55,991 nucleotides of DNA from Bacillota bacterium (GCA_017432345.1 JAFRJI010000032.1:1-55991); one strand, 5' to 3'. Positions 35,700 through 45,881 are shown, counted from the first letter of the stretch. Notes: generated by a model not told the origin, from the letters alone. Program-made: numbers and translations.

Positions 35700-37049
35700 A
35701 TGACGTTAAAAAAAGCAGTCATTACAGCTATGATCGCATGTGTTGCAGCCATAGCGCTCTATTGCGTTTTTGAGGTCTCCGGACTGACATTCCGGGTCAC
35801 CGGATTGGAACTGACGCAGATGAATATGGATGTTACTGCCAAATGGGACGCGATGGATTCGGAAGGGTACGTGGTGTCGGTTTTTGATGGGGAAAAGGAA
35901 GTCGCCAGAAAGAAGGCCAAAAATGAGAAATGCACCATCCGGGACCTGGAACCGAAGAAGACCTACACCTTCGAAGTGTACGCCAAAGATGAAGACGGTG
36001 ATGAGTCCCTGAAAGATTCTCTTGAGTACAAGATGAAGGATATGCAGAACATCGATATCTCAAGCAGCGAAGACGCAACGTTCACCGCCAAGGAATTCAA
36101 TCTCAGCGCGCTGGCGAACGGAAAGGTGACCTTCCGCTCCCTGAATCCGGAGATCGCCACCGTCAGCAAGCACGGACATGTCGAGATCAAGAAAGCCGGA
36201 ACGGCGCGGATCACCGTTACGGCGACAGCGACAAAAAAAGAATGCAAAACACAGGCCGTCCTGACCATGACGACCGGTAATAAATATAAGGGGGACATGC
36301 CAGAACTGACCAACGCCATTGCCAACGAGGCGTGGAAGTGCGCATGGCCGTACGGCACGGCGAAATCCACATACCGCTATGGCGGCGGAGCGCCGAACAA
36401 TTATTTCAAGGAGACCATCGTGCGCGTCTATCCGGACCACAATCACTGGAAGATCAAGCAGACACGGTGGGGTGCCTCGTGCGACGTCTTCGTGGGAACC
36501 GTCGTGAGAGGCTCCGGCTATGACATGAACTTCCCGAAGGGATTGAACCAGGACTATTCGTACCTGCCGAAATCCAGCAAGTTCAAGAAAGTCAGCCTGT
36601 CGGAGATCCAGCCGGGAGACATCGTCATGTATTCCTTCAAGGGCGGCGGTGGCCACATCTGCGTCTACGTCGAGGATGAGAACGGCGTCGGCTACATCGC
36701 CAACGCGCACTACAAACTCAAGACATACGGGATCATCGAACGGAAACACGTGACGTTCAACCCGGGGAAATATAAGACCTTCGGCGTTTACCGGGCCACC
36801 GGCGACTGCACGACCGGCATTTCCGAAGGCGAAAAGGGCGAGTCCGCGGAAGCGGTCCAGAAGTTTCTGAAGTGGGCCGGCTTCTTCCAGGGCAAGGTCG
36901 ACGGGGAATTCGGTGAAAAGACCACAGAGGCGCTGCTCGCGTTCCAGAAGGCGACCGGCCTAGAAGAGAGCGGCGTATTCGACAAAGCGACGATAGAAAA
37001 GGCAAAAAAATATAAATACAACACCATCGCAATCGAAGGAGAAGAATGA
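35700..37049 (+). CDS. Membrane-anchored NlpC/P60-like protein with Fn3, Big2 and PG-binding domains
   Basis: An N-terminal membrane anchor (about 4-25) is followed by an Fn3-like domain (about 30-112) and a Big2-like domain (about 118-192). An NlpC/P60-like module carries Cys261 in GASCDVF and His319 in GGHICVYVE. One PG_binding_1 repeat lies near 385-440. The enzyme part is paralogous to the secreted protein at 8310, while the anchor plus Fn3/Big2 part matches the protein at 54359. It likely acts on peptidoglycan at the cell surface. Start is uncertain: ATG 35700 has AAAGGAG about 15 bases upstream, and TTG 35673 lacks an SD. Confidence 0.8.
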   Translation: MTLKKAVITAMIACVAAIALYCVFEVSGLTFRVTGLELTQMNMDVTAKWDAMDSEGYVVSVFDGEKEVARKKAKNEKCTIRDLEPKKTYTFEVYAKDEDGDESLKDSLEYKMKDMQNIDISSSEDATFTAKEFNLSALANGKVTFRSLNPEIATVSKHGHVEIKKAGTARITVTATATKKECKTQAVLTMTTGNKYKGDMPELTNAIANEAWKCAWPYGTAKSTYRYGGGAPNNYFKETIVRVYPDHNHWKIKQTRWGASCDVFVGTVVRGSGYDMNFPKGLNQDYSYLPKSSKFKKVSLSEIQPGDIVMYSFKGGGGHICVYVEDENGVGYIANAHYKLKTYGIIERKHVTFNPGKYKTFGVYRATGDCTTGISEGEKGESAEAVQKFLKWAGFFQGKVDGEFGEKTTEALLAFQKATGLEESGVFDKATIEKAKKYKYNTIAIEGEE

Positions 37050-37050
37050 T

Positions 37051-37914
37051 ATGAAAGGTATCGTACTTGCAGGAGGCAAAGGCACCAGACTGTATCCGAT
37101 GACAAAAGCAATATCCAAACAGCTGCTGCCGATCTATGACAAACCGCTGGTCTACTATCCGATCTCGGTCCTGCTCCTGGCAGGCATCCGGGAGATCCTG
37201 ATCATTTCGACACCGGAGGACATCAACGATTACAAACTGCTGCTCGGGGATGGTCATAAGATGGGCGTTTCCTTCAGCTACAAGATCCAGGACAAGCCGC
37301 GGGGCCTGGCCGACGCTTTCATCCAGGGCGAGGAATTCATCGGTGACGACAGTGTCTGTCTGGTCCTGGGCGACAACGTGTTCTATGGACAGGACCTGAC
37401 CAAGATCCTCAACGAAGCGAAAAACCGCGAAAAAGGGGCGACCGTATTCGGCTATCCAGTCAAGGATGCCAGAGAATTCGGCGTCGTGGAATTCGATCAA
37501 GATAAAAACGTTATTTCCATCGAAGAGAAGCCGGAGCATCCGAAGTCGAACTTCGCGATCCCGGGACTGTACTTTTACGACAACGACGTGATCAGGATCG
37601 CCAAGACCATCAAGCCGTCGGCGAGAGGGGAACTGGAGATCACATCGGTCAACAACGCCTATCTGGAGAAGGGGCTTTTGAAAGTCACTCTGATGGGCCG
37701 TGGAATGGCATGGCTGGATACGGGAAATCCGGACGGCATGCTGAAGGCTGCGGAATTCGTCGAGACGGTTCAGTCCAGACAGGGCTTTTACATCGCCTGC
37801 CTGGAAGAGATCGCGTGGCGCAGGGGCTTCATCGATGACGCGCAACTGGTCGCATTGGGAGAAGAGTTGAAGATGACAGCGTACGGACAGTACTTGCTGT
37901 CGCTGGTAAAGTAG
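37051..37914 (+). CDS. rmlA: Glucose-1-phosphate thymidylyltransferase
   Basis: RmlA makes dTDP-glucose from dTTP and glucose-1-phosphate. The N-terminal nucleotide-binding [11 protein letters not shown] (9-19), LGDNVFYG, the VEFD and EEKPEHPKS segments and the 287-residue length are all typical. The start lies two bases after the previous stop, with AAGGAGAAG as SD. Together with RmlB (44860) and WecE (5849) it completes the route to dTDP-4-amino-4,6-dideoxygalactose. No RmlC or RmlD is in the window. Confidence 0.95.
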   Translation: MKGIVLAGGKGTRLYPMTKAISKQLLPIYDKPLVYYPISVLLLAGIREILIISTPEDINDYKLLLGDGHKMGVSFSYKIQDKPRGLADAFIQGEEFIGDDSVCLVLGDNVFYGQDLTKILNEAKNREKGATVFGYPVKDAREFGVVEFDQDKNVISIEEKPEHPKSNFAIPGLYFYDNDVIRIAKTIKPSARGELEITSVNNAYLEKGLLKVTLMGRGMAWLDTGNPDGMLKAAEFVETVQSRQGFYIACLEEIAWRRGFIDDAQLVALGEELKMTAYGQYLLSLVK

Positions 37915-37924
37915 AGAACAGACA

Positions 37925-39064
37925 ATGACAGGGAAAAAGGTGAAAAAGGTAAAAAAGTTAATCACAGGTAACACGATCCGGCTGGTCATCTTCGTGCTGG
38001 TCATCGGCGTCGCCGTCGGAGTCTGCGCGAAGATGTTCACGTTCACGGATGCGGAGCATTCGAACAAAATCTTTGAGCAGTTCTACGCGCAGGATACGAA
38101 CACGGTCGACTGCGTCTATTTCGGATCCAGCGCGACCCAGAGAGGATGGGTCGTTCCGGTCGCATTCCACGACGAAGGAGTGGCGTCCTATTCGCTTTCC
38201 TGCGGAACGCAGCCGTTCGTATTGACACGGTATCTGATGGCAGAGGTCCAGAAGACGCAGGATCCGAGGCTGTTCATCGTGGAACTGAGGGGCGTCTGCA
38301 AAGGGCCGGATGATCTATGGGACGTGGCGGTCCGGCGGATGCTCGACAACATGAAGCCATCCAAGAACAAGTACGACGCGATCCAGGCGGTCCTCAATTA
38401 CGCATCCCAAGGCAAGAACGGGATCGACGAGAGCGGTTTGTCCTATTACTTCCCGCTGCTCAAATACCACAGTCTCTGGAATCCGAGCAAGAAACCGCAT
38501 TACGGCGGCGTGGATTATTACAAAGGCTATGCCCTTGAACCGAAAGCTGTTTTCCGCGTAACGGACATCCATCCGTTCAAATACAATGATGATACGATCC
38601 CGCTGGCGCCGGCGAGCGAGGCCGCGCTGAAGGATCTGCTGGACTACTGCGATTCGATCAAGGCGAAAGTCCTGTTCGTGATCTCGCCGTATGAAGCCAG
38701 CGAAGGCGGCATGGGGAAACTGAACACCGCGAAGAACATCGTCGAGGAACGCGGCTACGAATGCCTGAACTTCCTGCCGGCGAAAAAGCGGGAAGCGATC
38801 GGTTTATCGGACGACACCTGTTACTATAACCGGGAACATTTGAATATGTACGGTTCGATCAAATACACCGACTACCTGTCCAAGTACATCAAGAAGCACT
38901 ACAATATTCCGGACCGGCGCAACGACAGCCGGTACGACAGCTGGAACGAAGAATACGAACGGCTGACAGCGAACTTGGACGGAAAGTATGCCGACCTGAA
39001 CAAAGAAATGAAAGAAAAGATCAAGAAAATCAACAAGAAGAATAAGAAGAATAAGAAAAAATAA
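37925..39064 (+). CDS. Membrane-anchored SGNH/DltD-like protein
   Basis: A single N-terminal membrane span (about 17-36) is followed by an extracellular SGNH-like domain. VYFGSSATQ (Ser68/69) is the likely nucleophile block, and NREHLNMYG supplies a His near residue 300. It resembles DltD and AlgJ-type partners of MBOAT transferases, and the MBOAT gene follows after 14 bases, supporting a role in acyl or D-alanyl transfer to the polymer. The C-terminus is a striking Lys/Asn tail (about 18 residues) that would lie outside the cell. It is paralogous to the protein at 48371. Confidence 0.8.
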   Translation: MTGKKVKKVKKLITGNTIRLVIFVLVIGVAVGVCAKMFTFTDAEHSNKIFEQFYAQDTNTVDCVYFGSSATQRGWVVPVAFHDEGVASYSLSCGTQPFVLTRYLMAEVQKTQDPRLFIVELRGVCKGPDDLWDVAVRRMLDNMKPSKNKYDAIQAVLNYASQGKNGIDESGLSYYFPLLKYHSLWNPSKKPHYGGVDYYKGYALEPKAVFRVTDIHPFKYNDDTIPLAPASEAALKDLLDYCDSIKAKVLFVISPYEASEGGMGKLNTAKNIVEERGYECLNFLPAKKREAIGLSDDTCYYNREHLNMYGSIKYTDYLSKYIKKHYNIPDRRNDSRYDSWNEEYERLTANLDGKYADLNKEMKEKIKKINKKNKKNKKK

Positions 39065-39078
39065 TCCGGAGTTAAATA

Positions 39079-40734
39079 ATGTCATTCACATCCTTTGCAT
39101 TTTTAATATTTGTCGCGGCAGTCGTGATCGTGTACTACGTGGTGCCGAAGAATTACCGCTGGATCGTGCTTCTGGTAGCGAGTTACACCTACTATCTGGA
39201 AGCAAGCGCGAAATCCTTCGTGTTCATCCTGTTCACGACCATCGTCACGTACTACGGCGCGCGTTACATCGAAGACGCGGAGAACAAGCATAAGCAGTAT
39301 CTGGCGGACAACAAGGGCGAAATCACCAAGGAAGAAAAGAAGGCTTCCAAAGAAGCCGCTGCCAAGCGCAAAAAGCGCATGCTGACGCTGATCCTTATCC
39401 TGGACTTCGGCATCCTCGTATGTCTCAAGTACTTCCGTTACTACATCGACGCGCTGGGGATCGAAGCGTTCAGTGCCATCACCGGCACCGTCCTGATCCC
39501 GTTGGGGATCTCGTTCTACACGTTCCAGTCAGCAGGCTATCTGTTCGACGTGTACCGCGGCAAAGTGGGGGCTGACCGCAGCCTGCCGAAATTCGCATTG
39601 TTCACATCCTTCTTCCCGCAGATCGTACAGGGACCGATCCTGCGTTACGACCAGCTGGCAGGGCAGTTGTATGAAGGGCACGATTTCCGATACAAGAATC
39701 TGGCCCACGGCGCGCAGCTCATGCTGTGGGGCTTCTTTAAGAAACTCGTTATCGCGGACCGCATCGGCACGCTGGTCGGCGAGGTCTACATCAACTACGA
39801 CCAGTACTCCGGCTGGCCGGTGATTCTCGCGATGTTCGGCTACGCGATCCAACTGTATATGGACTTCAGCGGTGGCGTTGACATCGCCAGAGGCGTGGCC
39901 CGGTGTATGGGCATCGATATGGCCAGGAACTTCCGTCGGCCGTACTTCGCCATCGACCTGACCGATTTCTGGCGGCGGTGGCACATCTCGCTCAGTTTCT
40001 GGACGCGAGACTACATCTTCTTCGCGGTGGCCATGTCCAGACCGATCGGCCGCTTCGGCAAGAAGTGCCGCAAAGTTCTGGGTGACCGTGTCGGCAAGCT
40101 GATCCCGGTCTTCATCGGACAGATCCTGGTATTCCTGACCATCGGTATGTGGCACGGCGCGGAACTGAAATACATCGCGTACGGCCTCTACAACGCGGCG
40201 ATCATCATCACCGGAATGCTGCTGGAACCGTATTTCGTGAAGTGGCTGGAGAAACTGCACATCAACCGCGAAGGAAAGGGCTGGACGGTCTTCCGGATGG
40301 TGCGGACGTTCTGCATCGTATCGTTCGGCCGGATCTTCTCCAACGGACAGTCCTTCAAAGCGAGCATCCACATGATGCGATCGATCTTCCGTCCGTATCA
40401 GGGCAAGTTCATCACGGCGTTCACGGCCTTCGCGCTGACGAAATGGGATTACGTCGTACTGTTCTTCGCGATCCTGATCGTGTTCTTTGTGAGCGTGATC
40501 CAGGAACGGCGCTACAACTACAAGAAAGCGCACGAAGGCGGCGGCGCGCAGATCATCGCCATGGTCGGGCAGGGCGCCGGCAAGGAGACCGACGCAGAGA
40601 TGCGCGAATTCATCGACGAAAAGGCTACCATCATCCGGTGGATCTTATACATCGCTCTGTTCCTGATCGTCCTGCTGTTTGGCGTTTATGGACCGAGCTA
40701 CGACCCGACCGTATTCATTTACAGAGAGTTTTAG
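39079..40734 (+). CDS. dltB: MBOAT family O-acyltransferase (DltB-like)
   Basis: This 551-residue polytopic membrane protein has RRWHISLSFW (His302) and GMWHGAE (His359), the MBOAT catalytic signature. It is clearly paralogous to the MBOAT protein at 14900. It is flanked by a DltD-like gene and by dltA and dltC, so this is the best candidate for a true Dlt-type export acyltransferase in the window. SD CCGGAG. The stop TAG overlaps the SD of dltA. Confidence 0.9.
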   Translation: MSFTSFAFLIFVAAVVIVYYVVPKNYRWIVLLVASYTYYLEASAKSFVFILFTTIVTYYGARYIEDAENKHKQYLADNKGEITKEEKKASKEAAAKRKKRMLTLILILDFGILVCLKYFRYYIDALGIEAFSAITGTVLIPLGISFYTFQSAGYLFDVYRGKVGADRSLPKFALFTSFFPQIVQGPILRYDQLAGQLYEGHDFRYKNLAHGAQLMLWGFFKKLVIADRIGTLVGEVYINYDQYSGWPVILAMFGYAIQLYMDFSGGVDIARGVARCMGIDMARNFRRPYFAIDLTDFWRRWHISLSFWTRDYIFFAVAMSRPIGRFGKKCRKVLGDRVGKLIPVFIGQILVFLTIGMWHGAELKYIAYGLYNAAIIITGMLLEPYFVKWLEKLHINREGKGWTVFRMVRTFCIVSFGRIFSNGQSFKASIHMMRSIFRPYQGKFITAFTAFALTKWDYVVLFFAILIVFFVSVIQERRYNYKKAHEGGGAQIIAMVGQGAGKETDAEMREFIDEKATIIRWILYIALFLIVLLFGVYGPSYDPTVFIYREF

Positions 40735-40743
40735 GAGACGAAA

Positions 40744-42255
40744 ATGGTTAGAAATGTACTGCAGTATCTGGAAGCGAGTGCCGCCAGATTCCCTGAAAAG
40801 ACCGCACTCAAGGACGAACATGAACAGCTGACCTACAGCGAATATGTGACGCAGGCAAAAGCACTGGCCACGTTCCTCGCGGGGAGCGAGATCAAAGGGC
40901 AGCGCAACAAGCCGGTAGCGGTCATCATCGACCGGAACATCAAATCCATCGTGGCGTTCATCGGAATCGTCTACAGCGGCAACTTCTACGTACCGATCGA
41001 CAACACCATGCCGGCAGAGCGGGTGGAACTGATCTACGACACGCTGAAACCGATCGCGGTCATCGACGCCAGAACGAACCGTTCGAAACCGATCGAAGGC
41101 GCGTTCGTGCTGGACGAGATCGTGCAAAATACTGCGCCGGACGAAGCGCTGATCGAAGCGATCCGCAAGGACACGATCGACACGGATCCGTTGTACGGGA
41201 TCTTCACATCCGGATCCACCGGCGTTCCGAAGGGCGTCGTCGTCTGCCACCGTTCCGTCATCGATCTGGTGGAGGCCTTTGCGGATGCTTTCGGATTCGA
41301 CGAAACGATGATCCACGGCAACCAGGCGCCATTCGACTTCGACGTCTCCGTCAAGGACATCTACAACGCCATGCGCAACGGCGCGACCGTCGTGGTCGTT
41401 CCGAAGAAACTGTTCATGCTGCCGAAACTGCTGCTCGACTTCTTGAACGAGCATCAGATCAACACGATGATCTGGGCGGTATCCGCTCTCCGGATCGTTT
41501 CCGATTTCAAAGCGCTCGACGCCATCGAAACGAAACCGCAGATCAAGTACATCATGTTCTCCGGCGAAGTCATGCCGGTCAAGGCGCTGAACTACTGGAT
41601 CGAACACATTCCGGAACCTTTGTACGTCAACCTGTACGGGCCGACGGAGATCACCTGCAACTGCACGTATTTCGTCGTGGACGGCAAACAGGATGAGTGG
41701 AAGGCGTTGCCGATCGGCAAACCGTTCGCCAACACCCGGATCCTGCTGTTGGATGAAAAGCGGGAAAAGCTGGTGACGAAGCCTGGCGAAACGGGCGAAC
41801 TGTGCGTCGCCGGAACGAGCCTGGCGCTGGGATACTGGAACAACAAGGAGAAGACCGACGATGCCTTCTTCCAGGATCCGTCGATCACCGAGTACCAGAG
41901 CCTGATCTACGGGACAGGCGACATGGCTTACTACAATGAGAACGGCGATCTGGTCTTCGCCTCCAGAAGGGATTTCCAGATCAAGCATATGGGGCACCGG
42001 ATCGAACTGGGCGAGATCGAAGTCGCCCTGAACGCGATCCCGTTCATTGAAACGTCCTGCTGCCTCTACGATGAGGCCAGAGGAAAGATCGTCTGCTTCT
42101 ACCAGTCGCAGAGCGATGACACCAGAGCCATCGTCAAGCTGCTGGGAACGAAGCTTCCGAAATACATGTGGCCGAATATCTTCAAGAGATATGACAAGCT
42201 GCCAATGAATAAAAACAGCAAGATAGACAGAGTCAAACTTAAGGGAGAAATGTAA
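40744..42255 (+). CDS. dltA: D-alanine--carrier protein ligase-like enzyme
   Basis: This amino-acid-adenylating enzyme has the full set of core motifs: FTSGSTGVPKG, NLYGPTEIT, YGTGD, the ASRRDFQIK hinge and C-terminal NKNSKIDR with the catalytic lysine. In DltA it charges DltC with D-alanine. The order DltD-like/MBOAT/DltA/DltC supports this role. In the helix where Bacillus DltA has the Cys that shapes the D-Ala pocket, this protein reads AVSALRIVSD with no Cys, so another small amino acid is possible. Confidence 0.88.
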   Translation: MVRNVLQYLEASAARFPEKTALKDEHEQLTYSEYVTQAKALATFLAGSEIKGQRNKPVAVIIDRNIKSIVAFIGIVYSGNFYVPIDNTMPAERVELIYDTLKPIAVIDARTNRSKPIEGAFVLDEIVQNTAPDEALIEAIRKDTIDTDPLYGIFTSGSTGVPKGVVVCHRSVIDLVEAFADAFGFDETMIHGNQAPFDFDVSVKDIYNAMRNGATVVVVPKKLFMLPKLLLDFLNEHQINTMIWAVSALRIVSDFKALDAIETKPQIKYIMFSGEVMPVKALNYWIEHIPEPLYVNLYGPTEITCNCTYFVVDGKQDEWKALPIGKPFANTRILLLDEKREKLVTKPGETGELCVAGTSLALGYWNNKEKTDDAFFQDPSITEYQSLIYGTGDMAYYNENGDLVFASRRDFQIKHMGHRIELGEIEVALNAIPFIETSCCLYDEARGKIVCFYQSQSDDTRAIVKLLGTKLPKYMWPNIFKRYDKLPMNKNSKIDRVKLKGEM

Positions 42256-42272
42256 GCGAAAGGAGACCCAAA

Positions 42273-42500
42273 ATGGAAGAACTGCTTAGGATCATGAGTG
42301 AAGTAAGACCGGATATCGATTTCGAAAACGAAAAGCATCTGATCGATAATGAAATGCTCGACTCGCTGGATATCGTCGCCATCGTAACCGATGTCAACGA
42401 CGAATTCGACGTCGAGATCAACGTAAACGATCTGCTTCCTGAGAATTTCAACTCTGCAGAGGCTCTTTTTGAACTGATCACAAAACTTCAGTATGAATAA
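42273..42500 (+). CDS. dltC: D-alanyl carrier protein-like ACP
   Basis: This 75-residue carrier protein has a normal phosphopantetheine site, MLDSLDIV, with Ser31. It lies 17 bases after dltA and its end overlaps the next gene by 8 bases. It should accept the aminoacyl group from DltA and deliver it to the MBOAT protein at 39079. It is very similar to the ACP at 14653, so cross-talk between the two systems is possible. Confidence 0.92.
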   Translation: MEELLRIMSEVRPDIDFENEKHLIDNEMLDSLDIVAIVTDVNDEFDVEINVNDLLPENFNSAEALFELITKLQYE

Positions 42501-43584
42501 TCTGTTCCGAATCGCTGTGGGGATCATGCGGGGCGTGTACGCTCTGATCAAGTGTTTCCCGCAGAAAGATCGTGTCGCGATTCTGTCGAGGCAGAACCGG
42601 ACGCCGTCCATCGACATCCGCCGGCTGACCGAATGCATGCGGCAGCGGTATCCCCGGACCGAATGCGTCGTTCTCGTACGGATGATCGACAGCTGGACCT
42701 ATGTGTTCCATATGGTCCGGCAGATGTACTATATCGCTACATCCAGAGTCGTTGTGCTGGATGGGTTTTGCATTGCGGCGAGCGTCCTGAAACACAAGAA
42801 GGGAACGACCATCATCCAGATGTGGCATTCCTCCGCCGCGATCAAACAGTTCGGCTATCAGACCATCGGCAAGCCGGCCGGTCACAGCAAAGAGATGGCC
42901 GAGATCATGTCGATGCACCGGAACTACGACTACGTCCTGTGTCCGAGCTGGGCGACCGGCGAGCTGTTCTGCAAAGGCTTCGATATCTCGCCTGTCAAAC
43001 TGAAATACTATGGACTGCCGCGGCTAACAGAGATCCAGAAAGATGACACCGACTGGCAGCAGGAAGCGAGAAAGCGCATCATGGGCGACGACGGGAGAGA
43101 ACTCGTTCTGTACGCGCCGACCTTCCGCAAAGGCAAAGAAGTCGATGCCAAGGGACTGATCCAGGCTCTGGATCAGGAACGGTTCCGCCTGGTGATCAAG
43201 CCACATCCGCTGGACAAGCTGGACGCGGGCGAAGAATATGTTTGCCAGGAATACAGCTCCCAGCAGCTGCTGCGCGTCTGCGACCGTATCATTACGGATT
43301 ATTCGGCGCTGGGCGTGGAAGCATCCATCCTCGGCAAACCGATCTACTATTACGTCTATGACATCGACGAATACATCGAGGAGACCGGATTGAACGTCGA
43401 TCCTCTCAAGGAGATGCCGGGATGTTCGTCGAGAGACGGGGCGGAACTGGCCGATATGATGAAACAACCGTATGATTACGAACAGCTGCAGCGGTTCCGG
43501 GACAAGTACATCGAAGTCCCGACGGATCACTGCGCGGAACGCATCGCCGACTTTATCGAGGAGTGCCTGCATGGAAACGATTAA
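42493..43584 (+). CDS. CDP-glycerol-type glycerophosphotransferase (TagB-like)
   Basis: This is a single GT-B transferase domain of 363 residues. The motifs are MWHSSAAIKQFG (equivalent of the HG loop), YAPTFRK, KPHPLD and IITDYSALGVEAS. TagB-like enzymes add the first glycerol-phosphate to a lipid-linked primer. It overlaps dltC by 8 bases and the next gene by 14, so it is tightly coupled to both. Donor and acceptor cannot be fixed from sequence. Confidence 0.88.
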   Translation: MNNLFRIAVGIMRGVYALIKCFPQKDRVAILSRQNRTPSIDIRRLTECMRQRYPRTECVVLVRMIDSWTYVFHMVRQMYYIATSRVVVLDGFCIAASVLKHKKGTTIIQMWHSSAAIKQFGYQTIGKPAGHSKEMAEIMSMHRNYDYVLCPSWATGELFCKGFDISPVKLKYYGLPRLTEIQKDDTDWQQEARKRIMGDDGRELVLYAPTFRKGKEVDAKGLIQALDQERFRLVIKPHPLDKLDAGEEYVCQEYSSQQLLRVCDRIITDYSALGVEASILGKPIYYYVYDIDEYIEETGLNVDPLKEMPGCSSRDGAELADMMKQPYDYEQLQRFRDKYIEVPTDHCAERIADFIEECLHGND

Positions 43585-44863
43585 AAAGCATTTGCGAAAC
43601 TTCCTGAAAAAGCACGCCCACCTGCGGCTGTTCGTCCGCAAGGTCAAATGGCGTGTGGAGGAACAGGAATATAACAAGACGGCGAAGGGGACCGAGATCG
43701 ATGAGAAACTGGTCCTGTTCGAGACGTTCATGGGGCGGCAATACGGATGCAACCCGAAAGCCATCTATGAATACATGATCTCCGATCCGGCCTTTGACGA
43801 CTACCGGCTCGTCTGGTCGTTCTTCGATCCGCAAGCAAAGAAAGCGCAGTTCTCTGCGCTGCAGCGGGCGGAGGTCGTGGAGGTCAAGACCAGAGCATAC
43901 TACGAGATCTGCGCACGGGCCAAATACATCGTGACGAATTCCGCGCTGAACTACCGGATCCAGAAGCGGCCGGGACAGGTCTTTTTGCAGACATGGCACG
44001 GGACGCCGCTGAAGCGTCTGCGCTGCGACATCGAAGCGGAAAAGGGCAACGTCAACAACACCTTAAATGAAATAAAGATCAAAAATGACATGGACGTCGT
44101 GCGGTACGACCTGTTCTTATCGCCGTCGCCATTTGCTACGGATAAATTCATCAGCTCCTTCAACATGAAGGAGCTTGGGATCGAGAACATCGTCCGCGAA
44201 ACGGGATATCCGCGGAACGATCTGTTGTTCCATTTCACGGAGGAAGACGTGGAAGAGCAGAGACGCCAGCTGAACATCCCGGCGGGCAAGAAAGTGATCC
44301 TGTACGCGCCGACGTTCCGGGATAACGAACACGACGGCGCGGGCTACACCTACGATGTGCATTTGGATTTCGACCGGCTGCAAAGGGAACTGGGAGACGA
44401 ATATGTGATCCTGTTCCGGGCCCACTATTTCGTGGCCAACCGGTTCGACTTCGGGAAGTATCCGGGTTTCGTCATCGACGCGTCGAAACTGGACGACATC
44501 ACGCCGCTGTACATCATTTCGGATGTGCTGGTCACGGACTACTCCAGTGTATTCTTTGACTATGCCAACCTGAAGCGTCCGATGCTGTTCTACATGTACG
44601 ACCTCGACGATTACGCAGAAGGGATCCGGGGATTCTACTTCAGCATCGATGAAATACCGGGGCCGAAGATCCGAACCGAGGACGAATTGATCCGGTGGAT
44701 CAAAGACCTGGAAGGGGAGCCGTACGGAAAACAGTATTTTGACAAATACGGAGATACATTTGAGCGTTTTGCAGAGAAATTCGCACCGCTGGAAGACGGA
44801 CGGGCTTCCGAACGGGCGGCGAGCGAGCTCATACGAGCAGGACGGGAGGAAACACAGAAATGA
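43571..44863 (+). CDS. CDP-glycerol-type glycerophosphotransferase (TagB/TagF-like)
   Basis: This is a 430-residue GT-B transferase with TWHGTPLKRLRCD, YAPTFRDNE, an FRAHYF segment in place of the usual HP, and VTDYSSVFFDYANL. The start is taken at ATG 43571; an upstream in-frame start lies deep in the preceding gene. It overlaps rmlB by 4 bases. Together with the gene before it, it would supply two polyol-phosphate transfer steps next to the Dlt set. Confidence 0.88.
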   Translation: METIKKHLRNFLKKHAHLRLFVRKVKWRVEEQEYNKTAKGTEIDEKLVLFETFMGRQYGCNPKAIYEYMISDPAFDDYRLVWSFFDPQAKKAQFSALQRAEVVEVKTRAYYEICARAKYIVTNSALNYRIQKRPGQVFLQTWHGTPLKRLRCDIEAEKGNVNNTLNEIKIKNDMDVVRYDLFLSPSPFATDKFISSFNMKELGIENIVRETGYPRNDLLFHFTEEDVEEQRRQLNIPAGKKVILYAPTFRDNEHDGAGYTYDVHLDFDRLQRELGDEYVILFRAHYFVANRFDFGKYPGFVIDASKLDDITPLYIISDVLVTDYSSVFFDYANLKRPMLFYMYDLDDYAEGIRGFYFSIDEIPGPKIRTEDELIRWIKDLEGEPYGKQYFDKYGDTFERFAEKFAPLEDGRASERAASELIRAGREETQK

Positions 44864-45879
44864 AATATTTAGTGACAGGCGGAGCCGGGTTCATCGGCGC
44901 GAATTTCGTCTTTTACATGCTGCAGGAGCATCCGGATGATGAAATCGTATGCTACGACGCGCTGACTTACGCCGGCAATCTGGAAACACTGGAATCCGTC
45001 ATGGATCATCCGAAGTTCCGGTTCGTCAAGGGAGATGTGGCGGACCGCGAAGCGGTGTTCCGGCTTTTTGCAGAAGAAGGATTCGATGTGGTCGTCAACT
45101 TCGCGGCGGAGTCCCACGTGGACCGTTCCATTGAAGATCCGGGCGTTTTTCTGAAGACGAACATTCTGGGAACGCAGGTGCTCATGGACGCAAGCAGAGA
45201 GTACGGCGTTGCGCGGTTCCATCAGGTCGGGACCGATGAAGTCTACGGCGATCTGCCGCTGGACCGGCCGGATCTGTTCTTCACGGAGGATATGCCGGTC
45301 ACGGCGTCCAGCCCGTATTCCGCGTCCAAAGCATCGGCGGATCTGCTGGCAATGGCTTACCACAGGACCTACGGACTGCCGGTCACCATCAGCCGCTGCT
45401 CGAACAATTACGGACCGTACCAGTTCCCGGAAAAGCTGATTCCGCTGATGATCGCCAACGCGTTGGCGGACAAGGATCTTCCGGTGTACGGCACCGGCGA
45501 GAACGTGCGGGACTGGCTGTATGTGGAAGACCACTGCCGCGCCATTGACGGAATCCTGCAGAACGGCCGCGTCGGCGAGATCTACAACATCGGCGGACAC
45601 AATGAGAAATCGAATCTCGAAGTGGTCAAGATCATCCTGCAGCAGCTGGGCAAACCGGAGAGCCTGATCACCTTTGTGGGCGACCGCAAAGGTCACGATC
45701 TCCGCTACGCCATCGATCCCGCGAAGATTCACGGGGAGATCGGATGGCTGCCGGAGACCAAGTTTGAAAACGGCATCAAAGCGACGATCCAGTGGTATCT
45801 CGACCATGAAGATTGGTGGAAGAACATCATCAGCGGCGAGTACCAGCAGTATTACGAAAAAATGTACGGAAACAGATAA
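44860..45879 (+). CDS. rmlB: dTDP-glucose 4,6-dehydratase
   Basis: RmlB converts dTDP-glucose to dTDP-4-keto-6-deoxyglucose. The NAD motif GGAGFIGANF (6-15), GTDEVYGDLP and the active-site YSASK are present, and 339 residues is the usual length. Its product is the substrate of WecE. It overlaps the upstream transferase gene by 4 bases. The absence of rmlC and rmlD next to it argues against rhamnose as its end product here. Confidence 0.95.
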   Translation: MKYLVTGGAGFIGANFVFYMLQEHPDDEIVCYDALTYAGNLETLESVMDHPKFRFVKGDVADREAVFRLFAEEGFDVVVNFAAESHVDRSIEDPGVFLKTNILGTQVLMDASREYGVARFHQVGTDEVYGDLPLDRPDLFFTEDMPVTASSPYSASKASADLLAMAYHRTYGLPVTISRCSNNYGPYQFPEKLIPLMIANALADKDLPVYGTGENVRDWLYVEDHCRAIDGILQNGRVGEIYNIGGHNEKSNLEVVKIILQQLGKPESLITFVGDRKGHDLRYAIDPAKIHGEIGWLPETKFENGIKATIQWYLDHEDWWKNIISGEYQQYYEKMYGNR

Positions 45880-45881
45880 GC

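Noticed and set aside
37051-45879. dTDP-rhamnose pathway
   Set aside because: rmlA and rmlB are present, but no rmlC- or rmlD-like protein is seen in the window, and wecE gives a better outlet for the intermediate.
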